A stretch of 64,000 bases of DNA from Streptomyces sp. AV19 (GCF_015999245.1 NZ_JAEAMR010000010.1:103520-167519); one strand, 5' to 3'. Positions 1 through 13,057 are shown, counted from the stretch's first letter. A program made the numbers and translations. Notes: a model not told the origin generated them from the sequence alone.

Positions 1-4531
<4,531 letters not shown>

Positions 4532-4539
<8 letters not shown>

Positions 4540-5992
4540 CCCGAAGGGCTTCCTGACCACCGGCCGCGAGGTCGCCCGCTCCCGCCCGGTCGCCGAGCGC
4601 GTCCGCGACTGGAACGAGGTGGCCGTCCCGGGCGCGCTGCTGCCGATCATCGGCAAGCAGGCCGGACGCTGCATGGACTGCGGCATCCCGTTCTGCCACA
4701 ACGGCTGCCCGCTGGGGAACCTCATCCCCGAGTGGAACGACTACGCGTACCGGGAGGACTGGCGGGCCGCCAGCGAGCGGCTGCACGCGACCAACAACTT
4801 CCCCGAGTTCACCGGGCGGCTGTGCCCGGCGCCCTGCGAGTCGGCGTGCGTGCTGGGCATCAACCAGCAGCCGGTCACCATCAAGAACGTCGAGGTCACC
4901 ATCGTCGACAAGGCGTGGGCGGCCGGTGACGTCACCCCGCAGCCGCCCGAGCGGCTCTCCGGCCGGACCGTCGCCGTCATCGGCTCCGGCCCGGCCGGCC
5001 TGGCCGCCGCCCAGCAACTGACCCGGGCCGGCCACACCGTCGCGGTGTACGAGCGGGCCGACCGCATCGGCGGCCTGCTGCGGTACGGCATCCCCGAGTT
5101 CAAGATGGAGAAGCGGCACATCAACCGGCGCATCGAGCAGATGCGGGCGGAGGGCACGAAGTTCCGCACCGAGGTGGAGATCGGCCGCGACATCGACGCG
5201 GCGAAGCTGCGCGGGCGGTACGACGCGGTGGTCATCGCGGCGGGCGCCACGACCTCCCGTGACCTCCCGGTCCCCGGCCGGGAGCTGAAGGGCGTCCACT
5301 TCGCGATGGAGTACCTGCCCGTCGCCAACAAGGTGCAGGAGGGCGACTACGTCGCGCCCACCATCACCGCCGAGGGCAAGCACGTCGTCGTCATCGGCGG
5401 CGGCGACACCGGCGCCGACTGCGTCGGCACGGCGCACCGGCAGGGCGCCCTGTCCGTCACCCAGCTGGAGATCATGCCGAGGCCGTCCGACGCGCGCCCG
5501 GCGGGGCAGCCCTGGCCGACCTTCCCCCTCCTCTACAAGGTCACCTCCGCCCACGAGGAGGGCGGCGAGCGCGTCTACTCCGTCTCCACGACCCGCTTCG
5601 AGGGCGACGAGGACGGCAACGTGCAGTGGCTGCACCTGGCCGAGGTGGAGTTCGCCGGCGGCAAGCTCGAACAGAAGCCGGGCACCGAGCGCCGCATCCC
5701 GGCCCAACTGGTCACCCTGGCCATGGGCTTCACGGGTACGGACCGGGCGAACGGCCTGGTCGAGCAGCTCGGGCTGGAGCTGGACGAGCGCGGCAACGTC
5801 GCGCGGGACGCGGACTTCGCGACCAACGTCCCGGGCGTCTTCGTCGCGGGCGACGCGGGCCGCGGCCAGTCGCTGATCGTCTGGGCCATCGCGGAGGGCC
5901 GCTCGGCGGCCCGGGCCGTGGACCGCCACCTGACCGGCAGCAGCACCCTGCCCGCACCGATCCGGCCGACGGACCGGGCGCTGACGGTGTGA
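4532..5992 (+). CDS. gltD: Glutamate synthase (NADPH) small subunit
   Basis: Beta subunit of glutamate synthase: an FAD/NADPH oxidoreductase that passes electrons through Fe-S clusters to GltB. It has 486 residues. Two N-terminal cysteine groups for [4Fe-4S] clusters are visible (C47, C50, C55, C59; then C98, C102, C106). An FAD Rossmann motif (GSGPAG, about 151-156) and an NAD(P)H motif (GGGDTG, about 289-294) follow, and the C-terminal GDAGRGQSLIVWAI closes the FAD site. The ATG lies inside the end of gltB (8-nt overlap), which implies translational coupling. Confidence 0.98.
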
Positions 5993-6085
5993 TCACGCCA
6001 TGTCGGCCCGCGCGTACAACTCCGGCGCGGGCTCGGCAGTCCACCGCATGTACGTGAACTCTTCGTCCTGTGGAAGGAACGCGTC

Positions 6086-6643
6086 ATGCGACGGTTGACG
6101 ACGACGGTGGCAGCGCTGGTCATGCTGACGGGCGCCGGGACGGCTACGGCGGTGGCCGCTCCGGTCCCTGTTCCGGCCTCGGCCGACTGCGCGTCCGGCT
6201 GGGGCAGCACCGACAAATCGGCCGAGGGAGCCGACTGCAAGCCGCTGAAGAACATCCGCACCGGCGCGCACGAGTGCTACGACCGCGTCGTCTTCGACCT
6301 GGGCGGCGCGCCGAGCCGGCTCGGCTACCACGTGGGCTACGTCGACAAGTTCCACCAGGACGGCTCCGGCGACGAGATACCGGTGGGCGGCGGCGCGATC
6401 CTCCAGGTCTACCTCTCGGCCCCGAGCTACGACCCGTCGACGGGCCGCGCGACGTACGCAGGGAAGGCGGGCAAGCCGCTCCCCGGCGTGGACATCGGCG
6501 GCTACCGGACCTTCAAGGACACGAAGTTCGGGGCGAGCTTCGAGGGTCAGACCCAGGTGGCCGTCGGCGTCCGCGCCAAACTCCCGTTCCGGGTGCAGCA
6601 CTCGGGGGACAAGCTGATCGTGGATGTGGCGCACACCTGGTGA
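6086..6643 (+). CDS. Secreted AMIN-like domain protein
   Basis: A 185-residue exported protein of unknown function. A clear Sec signal peptide (basic MRRL, hydrophobic core, Ala-rich cleavage region near residue 29) is followed by a compact beta-rich domain resembling actinobacterial AMIN-like domains. Landmarks are the RVVFDLGG strand, a central GYRTFKDTKFGASFEGQTQ segment and the terminal LIVDVAHTW. Three cysteines (ADC, ADC, HEC) lie in the first third of the mature protein. A good Shine-Dalgarno (GGAAGGAACG, about 6072-6081) precedes the ATG. Gene and neighbour converge, with 13 nt to the end of the next minus-strand gene. AMIN-like domains are linked to cell-envelope binding; that role is inference here. 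Confidence 0.8.
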   Translation: MRRLTTTVAALVMLTGAGTATAVAAPVPVPASADCASGWGSTDKSAEGADCKPLKNIRTGAHECYDRVVFDLGGAPSRLGYHVGYVDKFHQDGSGDEIPVGGGAILQVYLSAPSYDPSTGRATYAGKAGKPLPGVDIGGYRTFKDTKFGASFEGQTQVAVGVRAKLPFRVQHSGDKLIVDVAHTW

Positions 6644-6656
6644 CGCGTCGGGCGGG

Positions 6657-6866
6657 TCAGTGTCGCGTGAAGTGGTGCGCCATGTAGTAGCCCGCGAAAC
6701 GGGCGGCCTTCTCCGTGTCCCCGCCGTGTGCCTCCGGTCGGCGCTCCGTGTCCAGCCGGGCGCACACGGCACAGCCGGGGGCCGGCCGGGGCATGGCCGG
6801 AGGCCCTGATACATGCTGGAGGGGCACCAGCCCGGGCAGCGGCATGTACGGCGGAGGCGTCATCAT
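6657..6866 (-). CDS. Small hypothetical protein with CxxC motif
   Basis: A 69-residue protein with no recognised family. The N-terminal half is Pro-rich (MMTPPPYMPLPGL). The C-terminal half has a CAVCARLD motif followed by several histidines (EAHGG, YYMAHHFTRH), which could bind zinc. Its ATG shares one base with the TGA of the preceding 115-residue gene (TGATG), so it is translationally coupled to it. The larger open frame reading in from upstream is ignored because the coupling fixes the start. Confidence 0.65.
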   Translation of the reverse strand: MMTPPPYMPLPGLVPLQHVSGPPAMPRPAPGCAVCARLDTERRPEAHGGDTEKAARFAGYYMAHHFTRH

Positions 6867-7213
6867 CAGGCGTCGCCTCCGTGCAGGCGCGCGCCCCGGC
6901 TCTCCGCGACCCGGAGCGCGTCCGTCAGGCACTCGGACAGCCGCACGCCGAGGTAGCGCAGCTCGCTGGTGGGCGCGTCCGGGTTGCCGAGCACGGTCCG
7001 GGTGAGTTCGAGGACTTCCGCGCCGACGGCGAGCTGGACGGCCTCCATCTCGTCGGCCAGCCGCGAAAGATGCCCGGACGGGTCGGCCGAGAGCAGCAGG
7101 CACGGCTTGCCGTCCTCCGCCCGCCAGGGCAGCAGCCGGGCCGGGCTCCGGCCGGCGGCGGCGTCGGCGAGGTCGCGCCGGCGTTGGTGTTGTTCGTCGG
7201 TCCTGTGGGTCAT
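6866..7213 (-). CDS. Hypothetical helical protein, partner of HTH/TPR regulator
   Basis: A 115-residue, largely alpha-helical protein of unknown function. It has an Arg-rich N-terminus (QHQRRRDLADAA) and then segments such as ARLLPWRAEDGKPCLLLS, LADEMEAVQLAVGAE and ELRYLGVRLSECLTDALRVAES. It sits 121 nt downstream of the HTH/TPR regulator gene on the same strand and overlaps the 69-residue gene by one base. A frameshifted second copy of this protein is recognisable at about 11590-11945, so it belongs to a small gene family. Regulator plus small-protein cassettes are common in Streptomyces; a role in the regulator's circuit is inference. Confidence 0.75.
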   Translation of the reverse strand: MTHRTDEQHQRRRDLADAAAGRSPARLLPWRAEDGKPCLLLSADPSGHLSRLADEMEAVQLAVGAEVLELTRTVLGNPDAPTSELRYLGVRLSECLTDALRVAESRGARLHGGDA

Positions 7214-7334
7214 GGGTCGTCCCCTCGCGGCGGTTTCCGGTGAGGGGACCGTACGGGCAGGGTACGGGCCAAGCCATATACACGAGGGGGTAGTTCGCGA
7301 CCACGCGCAAGCGATGTATCACGCTGCGCAGTAC

Positions 7335-8576
7335 CTAGCCGGATACTCCCAGGTGAGAGGCCATGCCCCGCATGTCCTGGGTAAGTGTGCGCTTGCGGGT
7401 ACGGAGAATGTCGGTCATCACGTAGCGCGCCATGGGCTGGTGCGTCAGCCATGACCCGGATGTGCGCCGGAGCTGGGTCAGTTCGTCCATGGCGTCCTGG
7501 TGGGAGCCGAGGAGGATGTGTGCGCGGGCCACGTCCAGGCGGTGCCTCCCCCAGTTGGGAGTGGTCGGCCTGCCGAAGTTGCGCAGTGCCTTGGCGCTCA
7601 GCAAGCCGTCGTCGGTCCGTCGGAGCACGGCCCGTGCGTCGCCTGCCAAGGCCAGGTCCTCCACCACCTTCATCTCCGCCGTCACCGGGCCGAAGCCACC
7701 CCAGTGGTCCGGGAAGGCGACGCACTCGGTGTCCAGGGCGCTGGCGGCCGTCCCCGCCATCCTGCGGGCTTCCCGTGCCACGTCCGGGCGGTTGTTGCGC
7801 ACGGTGGCGGACGCGACCCTGAGCCACAGTTCACCCCACACAGCCAGCTGGCCCGGAGTCGCCGTGGACAGGCGGGGCTCGATTTCCGCGGCCGTCGTCG
7901 CGGCGACCTCTTCGCTTTCGTCGAACCGGTCCTGCCGCAGCAGGAGCCAGCACAGTCCTACGATCCCCGTCGCCGCGAGCTGGGTGCGATCCGTCTCGCG
8001 CGCAAGGCGGATGGCCTCGGCGAGCGCGTAATACGCCATGTCGTACTGCCTCACTTGCGTGAGGTACTTGCCGGTGAGCAGGAGGACATGACAGCGGGCG
8101 AGCAGCGCCTGGGACCTTTCCGCGCCCTCGGCCGATGCGACGGCCGATTCGGAACTCTCCAGTAGCAGCGGCAGCCTTTTCGCCACGGCACCGTACTGAT
8201 CCGCCCAGTAAAGGGCGTGCCCTTCCTGAACACCCCTGTGCAGGGCGGAAAGCTCCGGCGGTTCACCCCGGGCGGGCCTCGGCGCGCCCAGCCCCACCGC
8301 CGGCATCAACGCCCGCCGCAACTCCGCGAGATAGCGCCGGTTCGCCTCGTCCTCCGGACCGACCACCGGCTTCGGCGCCTCCGTCGCGAACAGCGCCGAC
8401 GTCGTCACCCCCAGCGCCCGCGCCATCGCGTGCAGGGTCTCGACGCGGGCGTCCCCGCCCTGCTCCACCTTGCGGATCGTACTGAGCGACAGATCCGCCG
8501 CCTCGGCCAACCCCTCCTGGCTCAGACCGGCCGCCCGCCGGAACTTCCTCACATTGTCGGCCAGTCCTGTGGGCAT
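7335..8576 (-). CDS. XRE-family regulator with TPR-like C-terminal domain
   Basis: A 413-residue transcription regulator. Residues about 8-62 form an XRE helix-turn-helix (RKFRRAAGLSQEGLAEAADLSLSTI then HAMARALGVTTSALF). The remainder is a helical repeat region of the TPR type (for example QYDMAYYALAEAIRLARETDRTQLAATGIVGLCW), which in related Streptomyces regulators senses a ligand or partner. The ATG is preceded by a purine-rich GAGAGGAC. The two small genes downstream on the same strand probably form its cassette. Its DNA target and ligand cannot be read from sequence. Confidence 0.9.
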   Translation of the reverse strand: MPTGLADNVRKFRRAAGLSQEGLAEAADLSLSTIRKVEQGGDARVETLHAMARALGVTTSALFATEAPKPVVGPEDEANRRYLAELRRALMPAVGLGAPRPARGEPPELSALHRGVQEGHALYWADQYGAVAKRLPLLLESSESAVASAEGAERSQALLARCHVLLLTGKYLTQVRQYDMAYYALAEAIRLARETDRTQLAATGIVGLCWLLLRQDRFDESEEVAATTAAEIEPRLSTATPGQLAVWGELWLRVASATVRNNRPDVAREARRMAGTAASALDTECVAFPDHWGGFGPVTAEMKVVEDLALAGDARAVLRRTDDGLLSAKALRNFGRPTTPNWGRHRLDVARAHILLGSHQDAMDELTQLRRTSGSWLTHQPMARYVMTDILRTRKRTLTQDMRGMASHLGVSG

Positions 8577-8963
8577 GGGATCACCGTCCTCTCAACCCCA
8601 GGGTAGACGGGCCCAGTTGCGGCACCGTCCGATGTTCCATGGTGTGGCTGTCGATGTGTCAGGCGCCGAGTGGGATCGCTGCCGCCACCGTCACTGTGGC
8701 TCGAAAGTTGCGTGCTGGGGTTTGAGTGAGTGTCGAGGCGCCGGCCAAGTTGAGATAGTCCGGCTGCCTCGAACCGCCTGTTCCGCCTGGCTCAAGCAGG
8801 GAGCGCTCCCGTGCTCTTGTTGCAGTCTCCCCCGGTGCGCGGACTCGCTGTCCTGTGCGATCGCCTTAAGTGCTGTAGATGTGGGTGTACAAGCCGAAGG
8901 GCCGCGTGGCCCCGGGGAGAGGGGGACACGCGGCCCTGCCCTTGGCGGCTGGAACCAGGGCCG
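8577..8963. other. Gene-free stretch between regulator and chaplin-like gene
   Basis: This is a 387-base interval between the 5' end of the HTH/TPR regulator and the 3' end of the chaplin-like gene. Apart from the hairpin at 8898-8937, listed separately, I see no convincing coding sequence: the open frames crossing it lack a family match, a ribosome-binding site or sensible codon use. The regulator's promoter must lie in its left part, but no strong -35/-10 pair stands out. Confidence 0.5.
8898..8937 (-). terminator. Hairpin terminator of chaplin-like gene
   Basis: An 11-bp perfect stem (AGGGCCGCGTG at 8898-8908 with CACGCGGCCCT at 8927-8937) and an 18-nt loop lies 26 bp beyond the stop of the chaplin-like gene. 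It has no T-tract, as is usual for Streptomyces terminators. Confidence 0.65.
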
Positions 8964-9203
8964 TTACTTGTTGACCAGGGTGTTGCCGTGGGAGAGGTTG
9001 CCGACCCCGACCGCCGAGATCACATTGCCCCCGGCGTTCGGGGAGACGTGGGGCGCGACCTGGACGACGTTCCCGGCGGCGACGCCCGGGGACTTGCAGG
9101 CCGCGCCGTGGGCCCCGCTGCTGGCGGTGGCACCGGCGGCGCCGGCGCCGATGGCCGCGGCGGCCATCACGGTGACGGCGGCGGCGTTGCGCATGCTGCT
9201 CAT
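8964..9203 (-). CDS. Chaplin-like secreted protein lacking the usual cysteine pair
   Basis: A 79-residue exported protein. A signal peptide (MSSMRNAAAVTVMAAAAIGAG, cleavage near ATA) precedes one roughly 45-residue chaplin-type domain: SPGVAAGNVVQVAPHVSPNAGGN then GNTLVNK. Chaplins are surface-active, amyloid-forming coat proteins of aerial hyphae. Canonical short chaplins have cysteines in NVCGN and GNTCVN; here these positions are Ala (NAGGN) and Leu (GNTLVN), and one Cys sits earlier (GAACKSPG). The start is the ATG after GGAGAGAG; an ATG four codons upstream (9215) is possible but has a poorer ribosome site. It is divergent from the amino-acid oxidase gene. Confidence 0.78.
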   Translation of the reverse strand: MSSMRNAAAVTVMAAAAIGAGAAGATASSGAHGAACKSPGVAAGNVVQVAPHVSPNAGGNVISAVGVGNLSHGNTLVNK

Positions 9204-9522
9204 AGCTCTCTCCATGGGTTGGGGGGAGCCAGTGCAAAAGCTCTGGCAAGAGAGAGTCTTGCGTATGAAAAACCGCTGACGTGATGGAGCGAGATATGTT
9301 CATCCTCCCTTGTGATCAAGGCGGTGGTATTGACCACCTGGGAGGTCTGTGCGTCAACTGCTGCTGAGTGTGGGTGAGTTGTGTGTCAAACCCGCGCCCT
9401 TCACCCGGTAGTTGCGGCCGGGGGGCGTGCCGGAGTGGGCCTCGCGCCGGGGCGCTCGCACGTCCGGGTGGTCGTGCGTGATCCGTCCATCGGATGTTCG
9501 CCGCCGCGCCTATCCAAGGCTT
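9204..9522. other. Divergent promoter region, chaplin-like gene / amino-acid oxidase
   Basis: A 319-base interval between two divergent genes, less GC-rich than its surroundings around 9230-9340. It should hold both promoters. A small dyad CTTGTGATCAAG lies near 9310. I do not see a standard -35/-10 pair good enough to call, and no coding sequence. Confidence 0.45.
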
Positions 9523-11484
9523 ATGGAGCAACCCCCCTTCTCCCGCAGGAAGTTCACCGTCACGGCCACGACGGCCGCTGCCGCCCTGGGGCTCACCCCC
9601 GCGGCGGCGGCCCCCGCCCTGCCCGTCCAGCCCCCGAAGTCCACCGCGGACTGGGACACCTGTCTGGAGGTCGCCCGCGCCCTGCTCGTCGTGGACGACG
9701 AGAACCGGCCGCTGGCCCCCGCCTACCGGAAGATCCTCGGCGACGGCCTGCCGCGCACCGGTTCCAAGACGGCGAAGAAGGTCCTGGTGATCGGCGCCGG
9801 ACCGGCCGGGCTCGTGGCCGCCTGGCTGCTCAAGCGGGCCGGGCACCGCGTCACGCTGCTGGAGGCCAACGGCAACCGCGTCGGCGGGCGCATCAAGACC
9901 TTCCGCACCGGCGGGCACGAGCACGCGCTGCAGCCGTTCACCGACGCCCGGCAGTACGCCGAGGCCGGCGCCATGCGCATCCCCGGCAGCCACCCGCTGG
10001 TGATGAGCCTCATCGACCAGCTCGGCGTCAAGAAGCGCCCCTTCCACCTGGTGGACGTCGACGGGCAGGGCAAGCCCGTCAACCATGCCTGGCTGTACGT
10101 CAACGGCATCCGGGTGCGCCGCTCCGAGTACGCCAAGTCCCCCCGGAAGATCAACCGTTCGTTCGGCGTGCCCGACGAGTACCTCGACGTACCGTCCTCG
10201 ACGATCCTGCGCCGCGCGCTGGACCCGGTGCGCAACGAGTTCAGCACGGCCGGGAAGGACGGCAAGCGGGTCGACAAGCCGATGCCCGAACGGGTGCGGG
10301 GCTGGGCCCGGGTGATCCAGAAGTACGGTGACTGGTCCATGTACCGCTTCCTCACCGAGGAGGCCGGCTTCGACGAGCGGACGATCGACCTCGTCGGGAC
10401 GCTGGAGAACCTGACCTCCCGGCTTCCGCTGTCCTTCGTCCACAGCTTCATCAGCCAGTCGCTGATCAGCCCCGACACGGCCTTCTGGGAGCTGGTCGGC
10501 GGCACGGCGACGCTCCCGGACGCGCTGTTGAAGAAGGTCGAGGACGTCCTGCGCCTCGACCGGCGGGTGACGCACATCGAGTACTGGCACCCGGACCGGC
10601 CCGGCGACACCGAGCACGTCCGCGAGGACGGGCCGCACGTCTGGGTCGACACGGTGTCCGAGGGGCGCGGCGGGAAGGTGGTCCGCGAGCAGTTCACCGC
10701 CGACCTCGCGGTCGTCACCGTGCCGTTCTCCGGGCTGCGGCAGGTGCAGGTCAGCCCGCTGATGTCGTACGGCAAGCGGCGCGCGGTCACCGAACTGCAC
10801 TACGACAGCGCGACCAAGGTGCTCCTCGAATTCAGCCGCCGCTGGTGGGAGTTGGACGAGGAGGGGTGGCGCCGGGCCCTCGACGACATCCGCCCCGGCC
10901 TGTACGAGCAGTACCGCAAGGGCAAGGCGCCGAACGACGGCAGCCTCCTCGGCGCGCACCCCTCCGTCCCGCGCGGCCGCATCACCCCCGCCCAGCGCGC
11001 CCACTACGCGGCCAACCGCTGGGCCGGGCGCGACGCACCGGAGGCGGCGCAGATCGTCGGCGGAGGTTCCGTCTCCGACAACTCCAACCGCTTCATGATC
11101 AACCCGTCGCACCCCGTCCCCGGCAGCAAGGGCGGCGTCGTCCTCGCCTCCTACAGCTGGGCCGACGACGCGTCGCGCTGGGACTCCTTCGACGACGACG
11201 CCCGCTACCCGCACGCACTCCGCGGCCTCCAACAGGTGTACGGACAGCGGGTGGAGGTCTTCTACACGGGCGCCGGCCGCACGCAGAGCTGGCTGCGCGA
11301 CCCGTACGCGTACGGGGAGGCGTCGGTGCTGCTCCCCGGTCAGCACACGGAGCTGCTCCCGTCGATCCGCACGGCGGAGGGGCCGCTGCGCTTCGCCGGC
11401 GACCACACGTCGGTGAAGCCGTCGTGGATCGAGGGGGCGCTGGAGTCGGGGGTGCGGGCGGCCCTGGAGGTGCATTTGGGCTGA
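9523..11484 (+). CDS. Tat-exported FAD-dependent L-amino-acid oxidase
   Basis: A 653-residue flavin amine oxidase. A twin-arginine signal (SRRKFTVTATTAAAALG) directs folded export. The FAD dinucleotide motif (VLVIGAGPAGLVAAWLLKRAG, about 87-107) is followed by LLEANGNRVGGRIKTF, and a C-terminal FAD segment (LRFAGDHTSVKPSWIEGALESG) completes the site. Its layout resembles secreted L-glutamate and L-amino-acid oxidases of Streptomyces, which deaminate amino acids and release hydrogen peroxide. The substrate is not readable. The start ATG has only a weak AAGG upstream; an open frame extends further 5' but lacks a signal peptide in phase. Confidence 0.9.
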   Translation: MEQPPFSRRKFTVTATTAAAALGLTPAAAAPALPVQPPKSTADWDTCLEVARALLVVDDENRPLAPAYRKILGDGLPRTGSKTAKKVLVIGAGPAGLVAAWLLKRAGHRVTLLEANGNRVGGRIKTFRTGGHEHALQPFTDARQYAEAGAMRIPGSHPLVMSLIDQLGVKKRPFHLVDVDGQGKPVNHAWLYVNGIRVRRSEYAKSPRKINRSFGVPDEYLDVPSSTILRRALDPVRNEFSTAGKDGKRVDKPMPERVRGWARVIQKYGDWSMYRFLTEEAGFDERTIDLVGTLENLTSRLPLSFVHSFISQSLISPDTAFWELVGGTATLPDALLKKVEDVLRLDRRVTHIEYWHPDRPGDTEHVREDGPHVWVDTVSEGRGGKVVREQFTADLAVVTVPFSGLRQVQVSPLMSYGKRRAVTELHYDSATKVLLEFSRRWWELDEEGWRRALDDIRPGLYEQYRKGKAPNDGSLLGAHPSVPRGRITPAQRAHYAANRWAGRDAPEAAQIVGGGSVSDNSNRFMINPSHPVPGSKGGVVLASYSWADDASRWDSFDDDARYPHALRGLQQVYGQRVEVFYTGAGRTQSWLRDPYAYGEASVLLPGQHTELLPSIRTAEGPLRFAGDHTSVKPSWIEGALESGVRAALEVHLG

Positions 11485-11590
11485 CGCCCGGGGGATTCTC
11501 CCCGCCCCGCCCTTTCACCGTTTCCCGGGGCAGGCCCCGGACCCCGTCCGCCCTACGGGCGGAGCCCTCGCCCCCTCCGGAGGGGGCAAC
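11485..11590. repeat. Fragment of intergenic repeat family (left border)
   Basis: Directly after the amino-acid oxidase stop codon lies a CTCCCCGCCCCGCCC run leading into the repeat border CCCGCCCTTTCACCGTTTC (11506-11524). The same border occurs near 19776, 27697 and 53694. After it come short GC-rich inverted repeats (around 11525-11590) that do not match the other copies well. The border starts just past a stop codon, as at the other gene ends. Confidence 0.65.
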
Positions 11591-11945
11591 CCCGGTACGA
11601 GGCGGCGCTCCGGGGGAGGCGGGTGCCGTCGCTCCGGGCGGCCCTGGGAGCGTCCGCCGGACACGCGGACAGCCGCGTGCCGGCATACGGCAACTCGTCC
11701 GTCGGCGGCCGCCGGGTCGCTCGGCGCGGTGCGTGCCCGGCCCAGGGCCTCCGCCCCCAGGGCGAGTTGCACGGCTCCACGTCCTCGGCCGGTCGCGACA
11801 GGTCGCGGACCGGTCGTCCGTGAGCGGCAGGCGGGGCTTGTCGTCCTCCGTCGCCCGAGGCAGGAGCCGGGCCGTGTGCCCCGGGACGGCATCGGCGAGG
11901 GCGCGTCGCCGCCGGGTCTGCCTTCCTCATGGGCGGGCGGATGGT
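11591..11945 (-). pseudogene. Frameshifted paralogue of the 115-residue protein at 6866-7213
   Basis: Read on the minus strand in successive frames, this interval yields the whole of the 115-residue protein in pieces. RRRRALADAVPGHTARLL (with PRATEDDKPRLPL following) matches RRRDLADAA...ARLLPWRAEDGKPCLLL. AVQLALGAEALGRARTAPSD matches AVQLAVGAEVLELTRTVLGN. ELPYAGTRLSACPADAPRAA matches ELRYLGVRLSECLTDALRVA. At least two frame changes separate the pieces, and the likely ATG near 11932 is in yet another frame. It is therefore a decayed duplicate. No matching regulator copy is recognisable upstream. Confidence 0.75.
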
Positions 11946-12201
11946 GTCCACGGATGGTGTCCACGGGGGAGGTCGTGCCGCACTGCCCCGCCTGTGTCCC
12001 AAGGGTGGTGACGGCCAAGGGTGGCGACGGCTGCTTCGAAGCCGCGCGGCAGTGCGGGGAGTGCCGGTGCTTCCTCGCGTTGTCGGTCGGCTCTGAGGGT
12101 GTGGGCCCAGTGGCGCGTCAACCCCGTTGCAGAACCTAGGGGTTGGGGGGATCCGGATGGTGAACTGTCGGCGGACCTCACCGTCGTCGGTCAAGCGGCT
12201 G
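11940..12201. other. Gene-free degenerate region with local duplications
   Basis: No gene is recognised between the decayed paralogue and the small gene at 12202. Two short direct duplications are visible: GGATGGTGTCCAC twice around 11939-11966, and AAGGGTGG(T/C)GACGGC twice around 12001-12031. The latter could be the wreckage of the same decayed cassette. Confidence 0.45.
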
Positions 12202-12414
12202 TCATGAGTCCTCGCCGGCGCAGGTCAGCCAGCTCCGGCTCACCGCCCTTGCCTCGTCCGCCTGTTCCGGCGTGACGACACCCTCCACATCCGGGGAACG
12301 CCCCAGGAAATCCTGCACTTGTTCGCGCTCATCCGTGCTGACGACCCAGACGGACGACGTGGAGGACCCGTCGTCATGCCAGTCCAGCACGCTCAAGGTA
12401 TGCCGATCGGTCAT
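12202..12414 (-). CDS. Small hypothetical protein
   Basis: A 70-residue acidic protein (MTDRHTLSVLDWHDDGSSTS through to VSRSWLTCAGEDS) of no family known to me. The start is the ATG preceded by an excellent GGAGGA with 4-nt spacing; 20 further in-frame codons upstream are probably untranslated. It lies 87 bp downstream of the cold-shock gene on the same strand and could be cotranscribed. The strong ribosome site is the main reason to believe it. Confidence 0.55.
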   Translation of the reverse strand: MTDRHTLSVLDWHDDGSSTSSVWVVSTDEREQVQDFLGRSPDVEGVVTPEQADEARAVSRSWLTCAGEDS

Positions 12415-12501
12415 CGCGTCCTCCCAGCCCCTCGCACCGGCTTCGGCACCGTCCTGCGTCAGGATGCGCACCACAGGTGCGCCCGTCGCGTGCCGGAGAG
12501 T

Positions 12502-12711
12502 TCAGAGCAGTTTGACCTGGGAGGCCTGCGGCCCCTTCTGGCCCTGGGTGACCTCGAACTCCACCCTCTGTCCTTCTTCCAGGGAGCGGAAGCCCCCTCC
12601 CGTGTCGTCGATCTCCGAGTAATGGACGAAGACGTCGGGGCCGCCCCCCTCCTGTGCGATGAAACCGAAGCCCTTCTCGGCGTTGAACCATTTGACGGTC
12701 CCTCTGGCCAT
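12502..12711 (-). CDS. Cold-shock domain protein (CspA family)
   Basis: A 69-residue single-domain nucleic-acid-binding protein. RNP1 (KGFGFIAQ) and RNP2 (VFVHYS) motifs are intact: MARGTVKWFNAEKGFGF, then PDVFVHYSEIDDTGGGFRSL, then QRVEFEVTQGQKGPQASQV. Such proteins act as RNA chaperones or transcription antiterminators. The start is the ATG after AGGAGGAGCC. In-frame codons upstream (to 12777) have no cold-shock homology and are excluded. Short 10-bp repeats lie upstream at 12779-12808. Confidence 0.95.
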   Translation of the reverse strand: MARGTVKWFNAEKGFGFIAQEGGGPDVFVHYSEIDDTGGGFRSLEEGQRVEFEVTQGQKGPQASQVKLL

Positions 12712-13057
12712 GGCTCCTCCTGGGATCGAGGTGGTGGTCCGCTGTTGCGCCGACGGAATCGGCGCCGGCACTTTCACCGACAGATGCCGACAGATGCCGA
12801 CAGATACCGGCGGAGACGCTCATCCAGTAAGGATGCGGCCACCGGTTCCACGGTACCGTCCACATCCCGGGCGCTCCACACGGGCAACATCAGGTGCTGC
12901 CCCCTTTGGGGCAGACGCCCGCCAGTGCTGTGGACAGGGGACGGGACGGCCGCAGGGGTGGAACGGTTCCTGGAGCCGAGGCGGGCGGACTGCCCGCGGT
13001 GCGGCCCGGACCGTACTGCGCGGGGTCGCGGGGCGTGCGGCGTGCGGAGCGCCGTCC
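12712..13057. other. Gene-free stretch upstream of cold-shock gene
   Basis: A 346-base interval that serves as the cold-shock gene's 5' region on the minus strand and lies past the end of the LamG-like gene. It holds the 10-bp tandem repeat listed separately. I see no other coding or RNA feature. Confidence 0.45.
12779..12808. repeat. Three tandem 10-bp repeats (CGACAGATGC)
   Basis: Three adjacent decamers, CGACAGATGC, CGACAGATGC and CGACAGATAC, lie about 70-100 bp upstream of the cold-shock start codon. The one-helical-turn period would suit regulator binding, but simple slippage is equally possible. Confidence 0.7.

Noticed and set aside
7540..7565. Possible second copy of the palindromic element found in the TPR gene
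   Set aside because: The CTCCCCCAGTTGGGAG sequence codes for an ordinary stretch of the HTH/TPR regulator and lacks the AGGTACCCCCA side; similarity is too weak.
8470..9279. Plus-strand frame across the regulator start and the chaplin-like gene
   Set aside because: Runs antisense to two supported genes; no ribosome site or recognisable protein.
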